From Acinetobacter sp. ANC 4204 (GTDB lineage Bacteria > Pseudomonadota > Gammaproteobacteria > Pseudomonadales > Moraxellaceae): a stretch of DNA of 47,435 bases. The stretch's first letter is position 1. Every line of letters begins with the position of its first letter. Both the position numbers and the translations under genes were made by a program. The notes beneath the pieces were generated by a model. It did not search any database. It was not told the origin of the DNA and worked only from the letters and a program-made list of their open reading frames with translations. Below, one piece after another: positions 27,023 to 34,934 of the stretch. The stretch is taken from the NCBI RefSeq assembly GCF_002135205.1, contig NZ_NEFZ01000016.1:1-47435 (forward strand). Reading direction: 5' to 3'.

Positions 27023-28123
27023 TTATTTCGGAAGTGAACCTTCTACACCTTTGACGTAATAGTTCATTTTGCTCAGCGTCGCATCATCTAAAGTTTTTCC
27101 TTTAGCAATCACCAAACTGCCATCTTGTTTATAAATCGGTCCTGAAAATGGGTGAAGTTTGCCTGAATGAATGTCATCACGTACTTTGAGTGCTGAGGCT
27201 TTAACATTGGCAGGAACAGAAGGTCCAAAATTTTCAATATTGACTGCACTTTGTTTGACGCCATACCAAGTTGCACTTGGTTTCCATGTTTTATTTGCCA
27301 CTTGAGTCATGGTTGGAGTATAAATTTTTTCCCAATGCAAAACCGATGCAGCCAAGTGTGCTTTAGGACCAAATTTACTCATATCAGAGTCCCAGCCAAA
27401 GGCAAAAACACCCTTTTGTTGTGCCGCTTGTACAACTGCTGGCGAGTCAGTGTTTTGCATTAATACATCTGCTTTTTGTGAAATTAAGGCCAGTGCAGCA
27501 TCACGTTCTTTACCTGGGTTAAACCAAGAGTTCACCCAAATGACTTTCGTTTTAACTTTTGGATTAACACTTTGTGCACCCAATGTGTAAGCATTGATAT
27601 TGCGCACCACTTCGGGGATTGGGAACGAGGCAACTACACCGAGCACATTCGATTTGGTTTTTTGACCAGCGACGACTCCAAGCATATACGCCCCTTCATA
27701 AGTCCGCACATCATAGACCCCTAGGTTTTTACCCTGTTTGTAGCCAGTTGCATGCATAAATACAGTATTAGGGAACTGTTTCGACACTTTCTCCATGGCA
27801 TTCATATAGCCAAAAGAAGTTGCAAAAATTACTTTATTACCTTGTTGTGCCAAATTACGAATCACACGTTCTGCATCAGCCGTTTCGGGTACATTTTCGA
27901 TATAAGACGTCTTATATTTTCCAGCCAAGGCTTTTTCCGCCTTGATTCGTCCTTGATCATGTGAATATGTCCAACCATGATCGCTGGTCGGGCCAATATA
28001 TACAAAAGCAGCTTTATCTACAGCAAATGCCTGTGTCGTCCCCATCAACCCCAATAGACTTGTGAGTACTATTTTTATAGCTGTTTTTTTCATCGAAAAT
28101 TTATTTTCTAAACATTTTGACAT
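27023..28123 (-). CDS. BMP-family ABC substrate-binding protein 1
   Basis: A 366-residue periplasmic binding protein of the BMP/Med (PnrA-like) family, which binds purine nucleosides or nucleobases. A signal peptide (IKIVLTSLLGLMGTTQAFA) has no lipobox Cys, so the protein should be soluble in the periplasm. Family blocks include AAFVYIGPTSDHGWTYSHDQ, NKVIFATSFGYMNAME and DVLMQNTDSPAVVQAAQQKG. AGGAG at 28130-28134 lies 6 bases before the ATG at 28123, so I take this start rather than the upstream frame to 28183. It heads the ABC operon. A close paralogue is encoded at 29443-30525. Confidence 0.92.
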   Translation of the reverse strand: MSKCLENKFSMKKTAIKIVLTSLLGLMGTTQAFAVDKAAFVYIGPTSDHGWTYSHDQGRIKAEKALAGKYKTSYIENVPETADAERVIRNLAQQGNKVIFATSFGYMNAMEKVSKQFPNTVFMHATGYKQGKNLGVYDVRTYEGAYMLGVVAGQKTKSNVLGVVASFPIPEVVRNINAYTLGAQSVNPKVKTKVIWVNSWFNPGKERDAALALISQKADVLMQNTDSPAVVQAAQQKGVFAFGWDSDMSKFGPKAHLAASVLHWEKIYTPTMTQVANKTWKPSATWYGVKQSAVNIENFGPSVPANVKASALKVRDDIHSGKLHPFSGPIYKQDGSLVIAKGKTLDDATLSKMNYYVKGVEGSLPK

Positions 28124-28285
28124 CATTGGCTCCTTAGGTTTTAACCTAAAAATATATTGACTCGATATAAATGGATCTTTCATACCCTCTTTCTAATAAT
28201 TAGCAATATTCGTTCCAACTATTTAGAAAAATAGAACTGCACCACTATAAATATATTTATTATTTTAATAATTTTTCAATAAAAT

Positions 28286-28317
28286 AAAAAACCACCATTA
28301 TTTATGGTGGTTTTTTT
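28286..28317. terminator. bidirectional terminator splitting the purine-like block into two units
   Basis: AAAAACCACCAT and ATGGTGGTTTTT arms around a 5-base loop, with A and T runs on both sides. It ends the Rieske-deaminase-binding protein 2-2OG oxygenase unit, so the ABC operon that follows must have its own promoter in 28124-28285. Confidence 0.85.
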
Positions 28318-28385
28318 ATTTTAAATACACATCAGTTATTATTTATATAAAATAAATTTTATAATAAAAAGTGAACATGAGGATT

Positions 28386-29366
28386 TTATTCATAAACAGG
28401 AATTTCTTGTGGTTTTACATCAAACGAACGTTGATACATCTCCTCCATATGTTCTCCTGCCGTACATGATGTGTAACTGGAGCGCTCTCCCTGTTGAATT
28501 GTTCCAGGAAGTGCATCAATTTGTGTGAAATAACTCGGACCATAGAAAAATGGAATGGAATAACGTGACTTTCCATTTGAATATAAGTTTCGAACTCGAT
28601 GTGGATTGGACTTATATAAGCCATTGGTCCATCTTGGAATTAAATCACCCAAATTCACCACAAAGGTATCAGCAATCGGTGGTGCAGAAACCCAAACGCC
28701 ATCAGGCATACAGACCTCTAAGCCGCCCAAATCATCTTGCGCTAAAATGGTGATTGAACCCCAATCTGTGTGCGCACCTGCACCAAAAGTATCAGCAGCG
28801 GCATCTTTCGGATGAGCGGGATAGCGTAGCATTCTTAGTGTTACCATTGGATCTATACAGCATTCATCAAAATAATGCTCTGGCAAATTTAATGATAAAG
28901 CCAAAAGCTGCATAATTCTCTCAGAGAGCCCCATCATGGCATCAATATATGCTTGGCAGAACGCCTCAGTTTCAGGCACTTCCGTATGCGGCCATTGATT
29001 TAAGCCATAATTTTGATATTTTGCGACCACAAAAGGATGATCTGGAGCATAGTTCTTACCACAATAAAATCCTTCTTTAATGTCGGCCTTAGCAGTAAAG
29101 TCGAGCTTTTGCGCTGCAATTTCCTCAAAACCTCTATGACTTGGACTATTATTTTGGTCATACTTTTTTTTGACACTTTGAGGTAAATCAAAAAGCTCCT
29201 TTGCAAGTTCAAACTGCCGTTGCACCAAAGCCAAATCTATCGAGTGATTTTTCACATAGAAAAAGCCTGAGCTCATTGCAGCAGTTCGGATTGATCGCAC
29301 AATGTCATCTAACTGATTGGCATTTGGGTGGAAAGCATAGTGAAGATCTATAACAGGAATACTCAT
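28386..29366 (-). CDS. isopenicillin-N-synthase-like 2OG/Fe(II) oxygenase
   Basis: A 326-residue non-haem iron oxygenase. It has the DIOX_N half (IPVIDLHYAF, AAMSSGFFYVKNHSI, DQNNSPSHRGFEEI) and the catalytic double-stranded beta-helix, with the iron triad HxD (GAHTDWGSITIL) and distal His (SNPHRVRNL). The RxS co-substrate motif is RYSIPFFYGP. These enzymes hydroxylate, demethylate or ring-open small molecules using 2-oxoglutarate. IPNS-like members often lie beside purine or pyrimidine transport genes, which fits here, but the substrate is unknown. GAGGGT precedes the ATG. It is the last gene of its transcription unit. Confidence 0.88.
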   Translation of the reverse strand: MSIPVIDLHYAFHPNANQLDDIVRSIRTAAMSSGFFYVKNHSIDLALVQRQFELAKELFDLPQSVKKKYDQNNSPSHRGFEEIAAQKLDFTAKADIKEGFYCGKNYAPDHPFVVAKYQNYGLNQWPHTEVPETEAFCQAYIDAMMGLSERIMQLLALSLNLPEHYFDECCIDPMVTLRMLRYPAHPKDAAADTFGAGAHTDWGSITILAQDDLGGLEVCMPDGVWVSAPPIADTFVVNLGDLIPRWTNGLYKSNPHRVRNLYSNGKSRYSIPFFYGPSYFTQIDALPGTIQQGERSSYTSCTAGEHMEEMYQRSFDVKPQEIPVYE

Positions 29367-29442
29367 ATTTAACCCTCATGTGTAAAGCCCAGAGTGTGCC
29401 ATACAGCTCTAGGCGGTTATTTTTCGATTTAGTCATGACTAT

Positions 29443-30525
29443 TTATTTAGGTAGTGAGCCGTCTACACCCCTGACGTAATAGTTCATCTTGCTGAGTTCT
29501 ACATCTGTCAGCGTTTTGCCTTTGGCTATAATTAAACTGCCATCCTGTTTATACAACGGTCCTGAAAATGGGTGAATTGCCCCTGTTTTGAGTGAGTCTC
29601 GAACTGCTAGCGCTTTATTTTTTTCAGCGGTAGAAACTGCTACTCCAAAATTTTCAATATTCACTGCATTTTGTTTTACACCATACTTATAAACAGTTGA
29701 TTTCCAAGTTTTATTCTGAACTTGTTTCATCACTGGCTCATAAATTTTTTCCCAGTGTAATACAGCTGCTGCCAAATGAGCTTTTGGTCCAAATTTGCTC
29801 ATGTCTGAGTTCCAACCAAATGCATACACCCCTTTTTGCTGTGCAGCTTGCACAACAGCAGGAGAGTCTGTGTTTTGCATGAGCACATCTGCTTTTTGTG
29901 CAATGAGTGCCATTGCAGCATCACGCTCTTTTCCTGGATTAAACCATGTATTTGCCCAAATCACTTTGGTACTCACCTTTGGATTTACACTTTGTGCACC
30001 CAGTGTGTATGCATTGATGTTTCTAACAACTTCTGGAATAGGAAATGACGCAACAACTCCAATGATATTAGTCTTGGTTTTCTGTCCCGCTAGCACGCCC
30101 AACAAATAGGCCCCTTCATAAGTTCTAAGCTCATACACCCCTAAGTTTTTAGCTTGCTTATAGCCAGTTGCATGCATAAATACAGTATTAGGAAATTGCC
30201 TCGCAACTTTCTCCATAGCATTCATATAACCAAAAGACGTTCCGAATATGACTTTATTTCCTTGTTGTGCAAGATTACGAATCACCCGTTCTGCATCGGC
30301 TGTTTCGGGTACATTTTCGATATAAGACGTCTTAAATTTACCTGCCAATATTTTTTCTGCTTTGATCCGCCCTTGGTCATGTGAATATGACCAGCCATGA
30401 TCACTGGTCGGTCCTAAATAAACAAAAGCGGCTTTATCCTGTGCATACACGGTATGACTCATCCATGTCCCAGCACTGACACAAAACAACATAACACTTT
30501 TTAATAATCTTCGTTTTAAATGCAT
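29443..30525 (-). CDS. BMP-family ABC substrate-binding protein 2
   Basis: A 360-residue periplasmic binding protein, closely similar along its whole mature length to the protein encoded at 27023-28123. The same blocks occur (AAFVYLGPTSDHGWSYSHDQ, MQNTDSPAVVQAAQQKG, MNYYVRGVDGSLPK), and differences concentrate in the signal peptide (ends TVYA) and around residues 265-300. A 33-base run is identical between the two genes (27882-27914 and 30302-30334). It has no ATPase or permease of its own beside it, so it most likely feeds the same importer with a related ligand. Confidence 0.92.
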   Translation of the reverse strand: MHLKRRLLKSVMLFCVSAGTWMSHTVYAQDKAAFVYLGPTSDHGWSYSHDQGRIKAEKILAGKFKTSYIENVPETADAERVIRNLAQQGNKVIFGTSFGYMNAMEKVARQFPNTVFMHATGYKQAKNLGVYELRTYEGAYLLGVLAGQKTKTNIIGVVASFPIPEVVRNINAYTLGAQSVNPKVSTKVIWANTWFNPGKERDAAMALIAQKADVLMQNTDSPAVVQAAQQKGVYAFGWNSDMSKFGPKAHLAAAVLHWEKIYEPVMKQVQNKTWKSTVYKYGVKQNAVNIENFGVAVSTAEKNKALAVRDSLKTGAIHPFSGPLYKQDGSLIIAKGKTLTDVELSKMNYYVRGVDGSLPK

Positions 30526-30630
30526 TTTTGTTCCACCATAGATTATTTAACTAAGTAAAAATTATTATTAACTCCAAATTATTGCATTATAAAAAATCGA
30601 CAATCAACTACATTTAAATAAATAATAATA

Positions 30631-31116
30631 TTATCTATTGGCCCAAAAACTCATTTGCAGATCTACTGTTTCTTTTTCAAGTTCAAGAATTGGACCAATT
30701 AAATCAATATTTTTTTGCCCATGAGAAAATATATATTGTGAAGAAACATTCATGGTTGGGTTCTCATTATGATTACCTGTACACACTAAAAGTTTTTCCT
30801 CTGTCATGGCATAAACCACGCGTCCAATATTTGCCCAGTAAATCGTACCTGAGCACATGCAACATGGCTCTACAGCTGTATATAGTGTGCAGTTCCATAA
30901 ATATTCTGGTGGATAATTGGTTGCAGCCACACGTGCTAAGGTCGACTCTGCATGATTTACAGTGTCAATATTGCACTGAGTTAACAGGACAGTCTCATGG
31001 TCAGGTGCAACCAATACTGCACCAAATGGGTGGTGCCCTAAACTGATTGCACGCCTTCCAACATCATTTGAAAGCTTTAAAAATCGAATAATCTGTTCAT
31101 GGCTCGGCTGATTCAC
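30631..31116 (-). CDS. CDA-fold nucleoside/nucleobase deaminase
   Basis: A 161-residue zinc deaminase of the cytidine-deaminase-like fold. The zinc site is NHAES (His and catalytic Glu, about residue 80) with EPCCMC (two Cys, about residue 110), and PFGAVLV is the substrate strand. Relatives include guanine deaminase GuaD of Bacillus, yeast cytosine deaminase and TadA. The length and the YWANIGRVVYAM block suggest free-base deamination rather than tRNA editing. The start is a GTG with GGAG 9 bases upstream. It follows the Rieske gene by 24 bp and is surely in the same unit. Confidence 0.85.
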   Translation of the reverse strand: MNQPSHEQIIRFLKLSNDVGRRAISLGHHPFGAVLVAPDHETVLLTQCNIDTVNHAESTLARVAATNYPPEYLWNCTLYTAVEPCCMCSGTIYWANIGRVVYAMTEEKLLVCTGNHNENPTMNVSSQYIFSHGQKNIDLIGPILELEKETVDLQMSFWANR

Positions 31117-31140
31117 AATGATCTACTCCATTTCTAAAAA

Positions 31141-32196
31141 CTAAACGATATAACGCTTACTTAAACCCCACTCCGCCAGAATACGACGATATGTGGTCGA
31201 AGAACGGTCTGCTTCAAAGTGCGCCTCCATACCAATATCAAGTGGTAGTTCTTCTGGTTTTTGGCTTTCAACCATGTCTTGATCTTCTGCAAAAATTTGT
31301 GCATTAAAGGCGTAAACAGCTTCTAAGTCTCCAGTGGTATCAAAGTTACGGGTCAGTGGTACAAATAAACGGGTTTTATTGTGCGAGACTGGGCAACAGG
31401 CGTTTAAAATTTTCAACACCCCATTTTCTGGGAAATATATGGTCAGGATCGCTGAAAATGGTGGATAAACATCAAATACCCGCTTCCATAAAAATCCTTC
31501 AGGTGCTAAATGCTGCATGCCATGTGGGTAATTGCTGACATCACTGACATATTCCGTATGTAAACCATAGTCTGTTCTTACTGTTGAATACTTTTGCACC
31601 ACAGGATTATCGGCATCAGCAAAGGAAGCACTGTGTACCCAAGCAAAATGAGCGACATCAATAAAACCTTCAAGTTGACGTCCACTTGAACCACCGATAT
31701 CTACATATGGCGGTAAAATTGCTTGATGTTCACCATGATCCCATGTATCTAAATTTGGGAAATTCGCATCTGTTTCATTGCGACCAAATAAACTGGTCCA
31801 GATCAGACCATACCTTAGAACCACAGGAAATTTAGTTAGAGAAAAACGGTCTGAAATTTGGGTTAATTCAGGTTGCGCAGGAATTTTGACGCACTTGCCA
31901 TCAGTATTGTAGTGTAAGCCATGATATGGACAGACCAAGTCTTCGCCTTTAACCCAGCCTTTAGTCAAAGGTACACCTCGATGTGGACAGATATCTCGAA
32001 CTAAATGAATACTGCCACTTTCCGTTTTATACAACGCCATCTTGACGTCTAAAAGAATGACTTGTTGCGGTTTATCTGTAACATCCTGAATGCGCGCTAC
32101 TGGATACCAATGCTGCGCTAAAATATTCCAATCCGTTGGATCAAAGTTGCTGCCATGTGGTTGACTAAAGAGATTAAGCACTGGAATTGCATTCAT
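31141..32196 (-). CDS. Rieske non-haem iron oxygenase, alpha subunit only
   Basis: A 351-residue oxygenase. The Rieske [2Fe-2S] site is CPHRGVPL with CPYHGLHY (about residues 67-90). The mononuclear iron site is in EGFIDVAHFAWVHSASF (bridging Asp and two His). Length and architecture match the homotrimeric demethylase-type members (VanA, DdmC, NdmA) and the purine oxygenase HpxD. Such enzymes need a ferredoxin-reductase partner, and none lies nearby. It is the first gene of the leftward unit, divergent from a LysR gene with two overlapping inverted repeats between them. Oxidation or N-demethylation of a purine-like ring is an inference. Confidence 0.88.
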   Translation of the reverse strand: MNAIPVLNLFSQPHGSNFDPTDWNILAQHWYPVARIQDVTDKPQQVILLDVKMALYKTESGSIHLVRDICPHRGVPLTKGWVKGEDLVCPYHGLHYNTDGKCVKIPAQPELTQISDRFSLTKFPVVLRYGLIWTSLFGRNETDANFPNLDTWDHGEHQAILPPYVDIGGSSGRQLEGFIDVAHFAWVHSASFADADNPVVQKYSTVRTDYGLHTEYVSDVSNYPHGMQHLAPEGFLWKRVFDVYPPFSAILTIYFPENGVLKILNACCPVSHNKTRLFVPLTRNFDTTGDLEAVYAFNAQIFAEDQDMVESQKPEELPLDIGMEAHFEADRSSTTYRRILAEWGLSKRYIV

Positions 32197-32302
32197 ATTT
32201 AACTCACAAAAGGTTCTTTATTTCATCAATTTATCTATCAACAAGCTATGTTTTCCTCGTTGATGAAACCGTTGTATTTGATTAAAAAATAAAGATTTTT
32301 AT

Positions 32303-32343
32303 AACATTCTGTCTATTAGAATGTTTCGTACATTTCATTCTAA
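32303..32343. promoter_or_regulatory. overlapping inverted repeats, LysR operator candidate
   Basis: AACATTCT (32303-32310) and AGAATGTT (32318-32325) form a perfect 8-bp inverted repeat with a 7-bp spacer. TTAGAATG (32316-32323) and CATTCTAA (32336-32343) form a second one sharing the middle arm. Three phased ATTCT/AGAAT half-sites between the Rieske and LysR genes are what a tetrameric LysR regulator would bind. Confidence 0.65.
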
Positions 32344-32496
32344 AAATAAGAACACCTTTTGTTTGTACATAGCGCATAACTCTGAGATTTTGCAGTTTTT
32401 GGCATGGAAATCGCTTAATTCTTATCATTGTTCCGGTCTAGGAAAATGCTCAATCATTTTCTACCTTGCTTTTAAACATACTTGGGGTATATCCAT

Positions 32497-33426
32497 TTGA
32501 CGATTAGCACTCCATTTTCACGTTTTTCAGACTATTTCATTGCTGTTGCCAGAACAGGAAGTCTAAGAAAAGCCGCAGATCAACTTTATATTTCAGTGTC
32601 TGCAGTCCATCGCCAAATTGCTCTTGCTGAAGAAGAGCTGGGAGTACCATTATTTGAACGCTTGCCCAATGGCCTAAAACTCACGCTTGCAGGTGAAATG
32701 TTATATGCTGACCTTTTAAAGTGGCAAAAAGAATTCCAAATGACACGAGTCAGGTTTGATGAAATTCAGGGCTTGTCACGAGGGAATATTGAGTTAGGAT
32801 TAATTTCAGCATTAAGTGATGGTTTCGTGCTTGACTCTATTGAGTATATTTACCAGCAATATCCTTGGATCAATTTTAATATTCAAATTCAAGACAGTGA
32901 TCAAGTTGCAAAAATGATTGCCAATGCCGAAATTGATTTTGGTATTTTGCTGAATCCCAAAGAACATCATCATCTAGATGTTTTGGCATTTATCGAAATC
33001 CCACTCGGATTTGTCATGTCCAAACAACATCCATTAGCTAAAGCCCCAAAAATCAATTTTTCAGATACAGTTAGCTTTAAGCATTTAATTCCGTGCGCAC
33101 CACTCATTATTCATGACTATGCCAACGCATTGTATAAGCACCATAAATTTACGCCATCGCAGAAAACAGAGTGCAATGATATCCATATGTTGACATCACT
33201 GTTAAAACGTAATTTGGGCATTGGCTTACTGTCGTATATTGATGCATATCCCCTCATCCAAAATGAAAAGCTAATTTTTAGCCCAATCCATGAAAAGGGT
33301 CTATATCCTCTCACTATTGCACTTTGTGTTGCGCCTAAAAGACAAATTTCACGCATTTCTCAGGTCATGATTAAGCATTTAGTTGAGCAAATGGAGAAAG
33401 TCAAAAACAGTATGACGCTACTCTAA
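32497..33426 (+). CDS. LysR-family transcriptional regulator
   Basis: A 309-residue LysR regulator. The N-terminal helix-turn-helix is FSDYFIAVARTGSLRKAADQ, then LYISVSAVHRQIALAEEELG, and VPLFERLPNGLKLTLAGEML is the wing. The effector domain starts at GNIELGLISAL. The frame opens after a TAA at 32473-32475 and has no ATG before the DNA-binding domain. The likely start is a TTG at 32497 with GGGG 9 bases upstream, or TTG at 32482. It is divergent from the Rieske-led unit and reads toward the 8-oxoguanine-deaminase-like gene, so it probably controls both sides. Confidence 0.88.
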   Translation: MTISTPFSRFSDYFIAVARTGSLRKAADQLYISVSAVHRQIALAEEELGVPLFERLPNGLKLTLAGEMLYADLLKWQKEFQMTRVRFDEIQGLSRGNIELGLISALSDGFVLDSIEYIYQQYPWINFNIQIQDSDQVAKMIANAEIDFGILLNPKEHHHLDVLAFIEIPLGFVMSKQHPLAKAPKINFSDTVSFKHLIPCAPLIIHDYANALYKHHKFTPSQKTECNDIHMLTSLLKRNLGIGLLSYIDAYPLIQNEKLIFSPIHEKGLYPLTIALCVAPKRQISRISQVMIKHLVEQMEKVKNSMTLL

Positions 33427-33502
33427 TTTTTTGTGTTGATAAATTATAAGCTTGGTATAAAAGTTGCTGTAGTTCTATCAAATAAAATATTTAGGTTGAT
33501 CT

Positions 33503-34855
33503 ATGGCTTCAATATGGATTAAAAACCCAATGGCTATTTATACTGCAAATGCATTTGATGCGCGTGGGGGACTACTGATTTCAGATGGGAAAATCACTGA
33601 GCTGATTGCTCTAGGAGCCAGCCCTACTCAACCCTTTGAAGAAATATTTGATGCCAAAAATCTTGTCATTACGCCAGGGCTTATTAATAGCCATCATCAT
33701 TTTTATCAAACTCTAACTCGGGCTTGGGCTCCTGTTGTAAATGCGCCACTTTTTCCTTGGCTGAAAACCCTTTATCCAGTTTGGGCTAAGCTTAATCCAG
33801 AACAACTGCATTTAGCGACACAAGTAGCTTTGGCAGAACTTGTGCTTTCAGGTTGTACCTTCGCAGCCGACCACCATTATTTATTTCCAGAACAATTAAC
33901 TGACGCGATTGATATTCAAGTACAAGCTGCACAACAAATTGGTTTACGAGTTATGCTCACTCGCGGTTCAATGAGCTTAGGTTCAGATGCAGGTGGTTTA
34001 CCACCACAACATACTGTTCAAGAAATAGATACTATTTTAAAAGACTCTGAGCGTCTGGTTCAGCGCTATCATCAGCGTAGTGAAGACGCCATGGTGAATA
34101 TTGCACTTGCACCTTGCTCTCCTTTTTCTGTGACACAAGATATTATGCGCGAAAGCGCTAAACTGGCGGATTTTTACGATGTTCGTCTACATACCCATTT
34201 AGCAGAAACCCTTGACGAAGAAAACTTTTGCATGCATATGTTTGGTATGCGAACCGTTGATTATTTAGAAAGCGTAGGCTGGCTCAATAGCAGAACATGG
34301 CTGGCTCACGGTATTCATTTTAATGCCGAGGAAATTACACGCTTAGGACAAGCCCATGTCGGAATTTGTCATTGTCCGCATTCTAATATGCGTCTAGCTT
34401 CAGGTATTTGCCCAACCTTTGATCTCATACAAGCAGGTGTTCCTATTGGACTTGGTGTGGATGGTTCTGCTTCTGGCGATGCTTCTAATTTGATACTTGA
34501 GACGCGTCAAGCTATGTATTTACAGCGTTTAAAATACGGTGCCGAAACCATCACGCCTGAGCTAGCTCTTGGCTGGGCAACAAAAGGGTCAGCACAACTG
34601 TTGGGGCGTGAACAGCATTTAGGGCAAATTGCTGTTGGCTATCAGGCAGATCTTGCTTTTTATAGTCTAGATGAACTTCGTTTTTCAGGTGCACATGATC
34701 CACTTGCTGCACTATTACTTTGTGGCGCTGATCGTGCAGAACATGTAATGATCAAAGGTCAATGGATCGTAAAAAATCAAAACCTAGTCTCGGTAGATTT
34801 AGAACGCTTACAAGCTGAACATCGTATTGCAGCTAAACAGTTATTAGCCGCTTAA
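33503..34855 (+). CDS. 8-oxoguanine deaminase-like amidohydrolase
   Basis: A 450-residue metal-dependent deaminase. The beta-sandwich N-terminus leads to the metal motif ITPGLINSHHHFYQTLTRAW followed by PLFPWLKTLYPVWAKL, a signature shared with 8-oxoguanine deaminase (PA0142 of Pseudomonas aeruginosa) and hydroxyatrazine-type hydrolases. The third metal His and catalytic Glu are in LHTHLAETLDEE, the fourth His in WLAHGIHF, and the Asp in GLGVDGSASGD. The expected product of 8-oxoguanine would be urate, though related bases are possible. It follows the LysR gene by 76 bp on the same strand. Confidence 0.87.
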   Translation: MASIWIKNPMAIYTANAFDARGGLLISDGKITELIALGASPTQPFEEIFDAKNLVITPGLINSHHHFYQTLTRAWAPVVNAPLFPWLKTLYPVWAKLNPEQLHLATQVALAELVLSGCTFAADHHYLFPEQLTDAIDIQVQAAQQIGLRVMLTRGSMSLGSDAGGLPPQHTVQEIDTILKDSERLVQRYHQRSEDAMVNIALAPCSPFSVTQDIMRESAKLADFYDVRLHTHLAETLDEENFCMHMFGMRTVDYLESVGWLNSRTWLAHGIHFNAEEITRLGQAHVGICHCPHSNMRLASGICPTFDLIQAGVPIGLGVDGSASGDASNLILETRQAMYLQRLKYGAETITPELALGWATKGSAQLLGREQHLGQIAVGYQADLAFYSLDELRFSGAHDPLAALLLCGADRAEHVMIKGQWIVKNQNLVSVDLERLQAEHRIAAKQLLAA

Positions 34856-34878
34856 AAACCGAAACATTGAATAAAAAA

Positions 34879-34912
34879 ATAAGAACTGAAGGGTTATTCC
34901 TTCAGTTCTTAT
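34879..34912. terminator. strong hairpin terminator
   Basis: A perfect 14-bp inverted repeat (34879-34892 and 34899-34912) with a 6-base loop. Read leftward it is followed by T7, so it chiefly terminates the porin gene. It also separates that gene from the convergent deaminase gene. Confidence 0.85.
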
Positions 34913-34934
34913 GCGCGAAGTTTCATGTCAAAGA

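Noticed and set aside
28124..28285. Purine riboswitch before the first binding-protein gene
   Set aside because: The leader is AT-rich and lacks a visible three-way junction with the conserved purine-aptamer loops.
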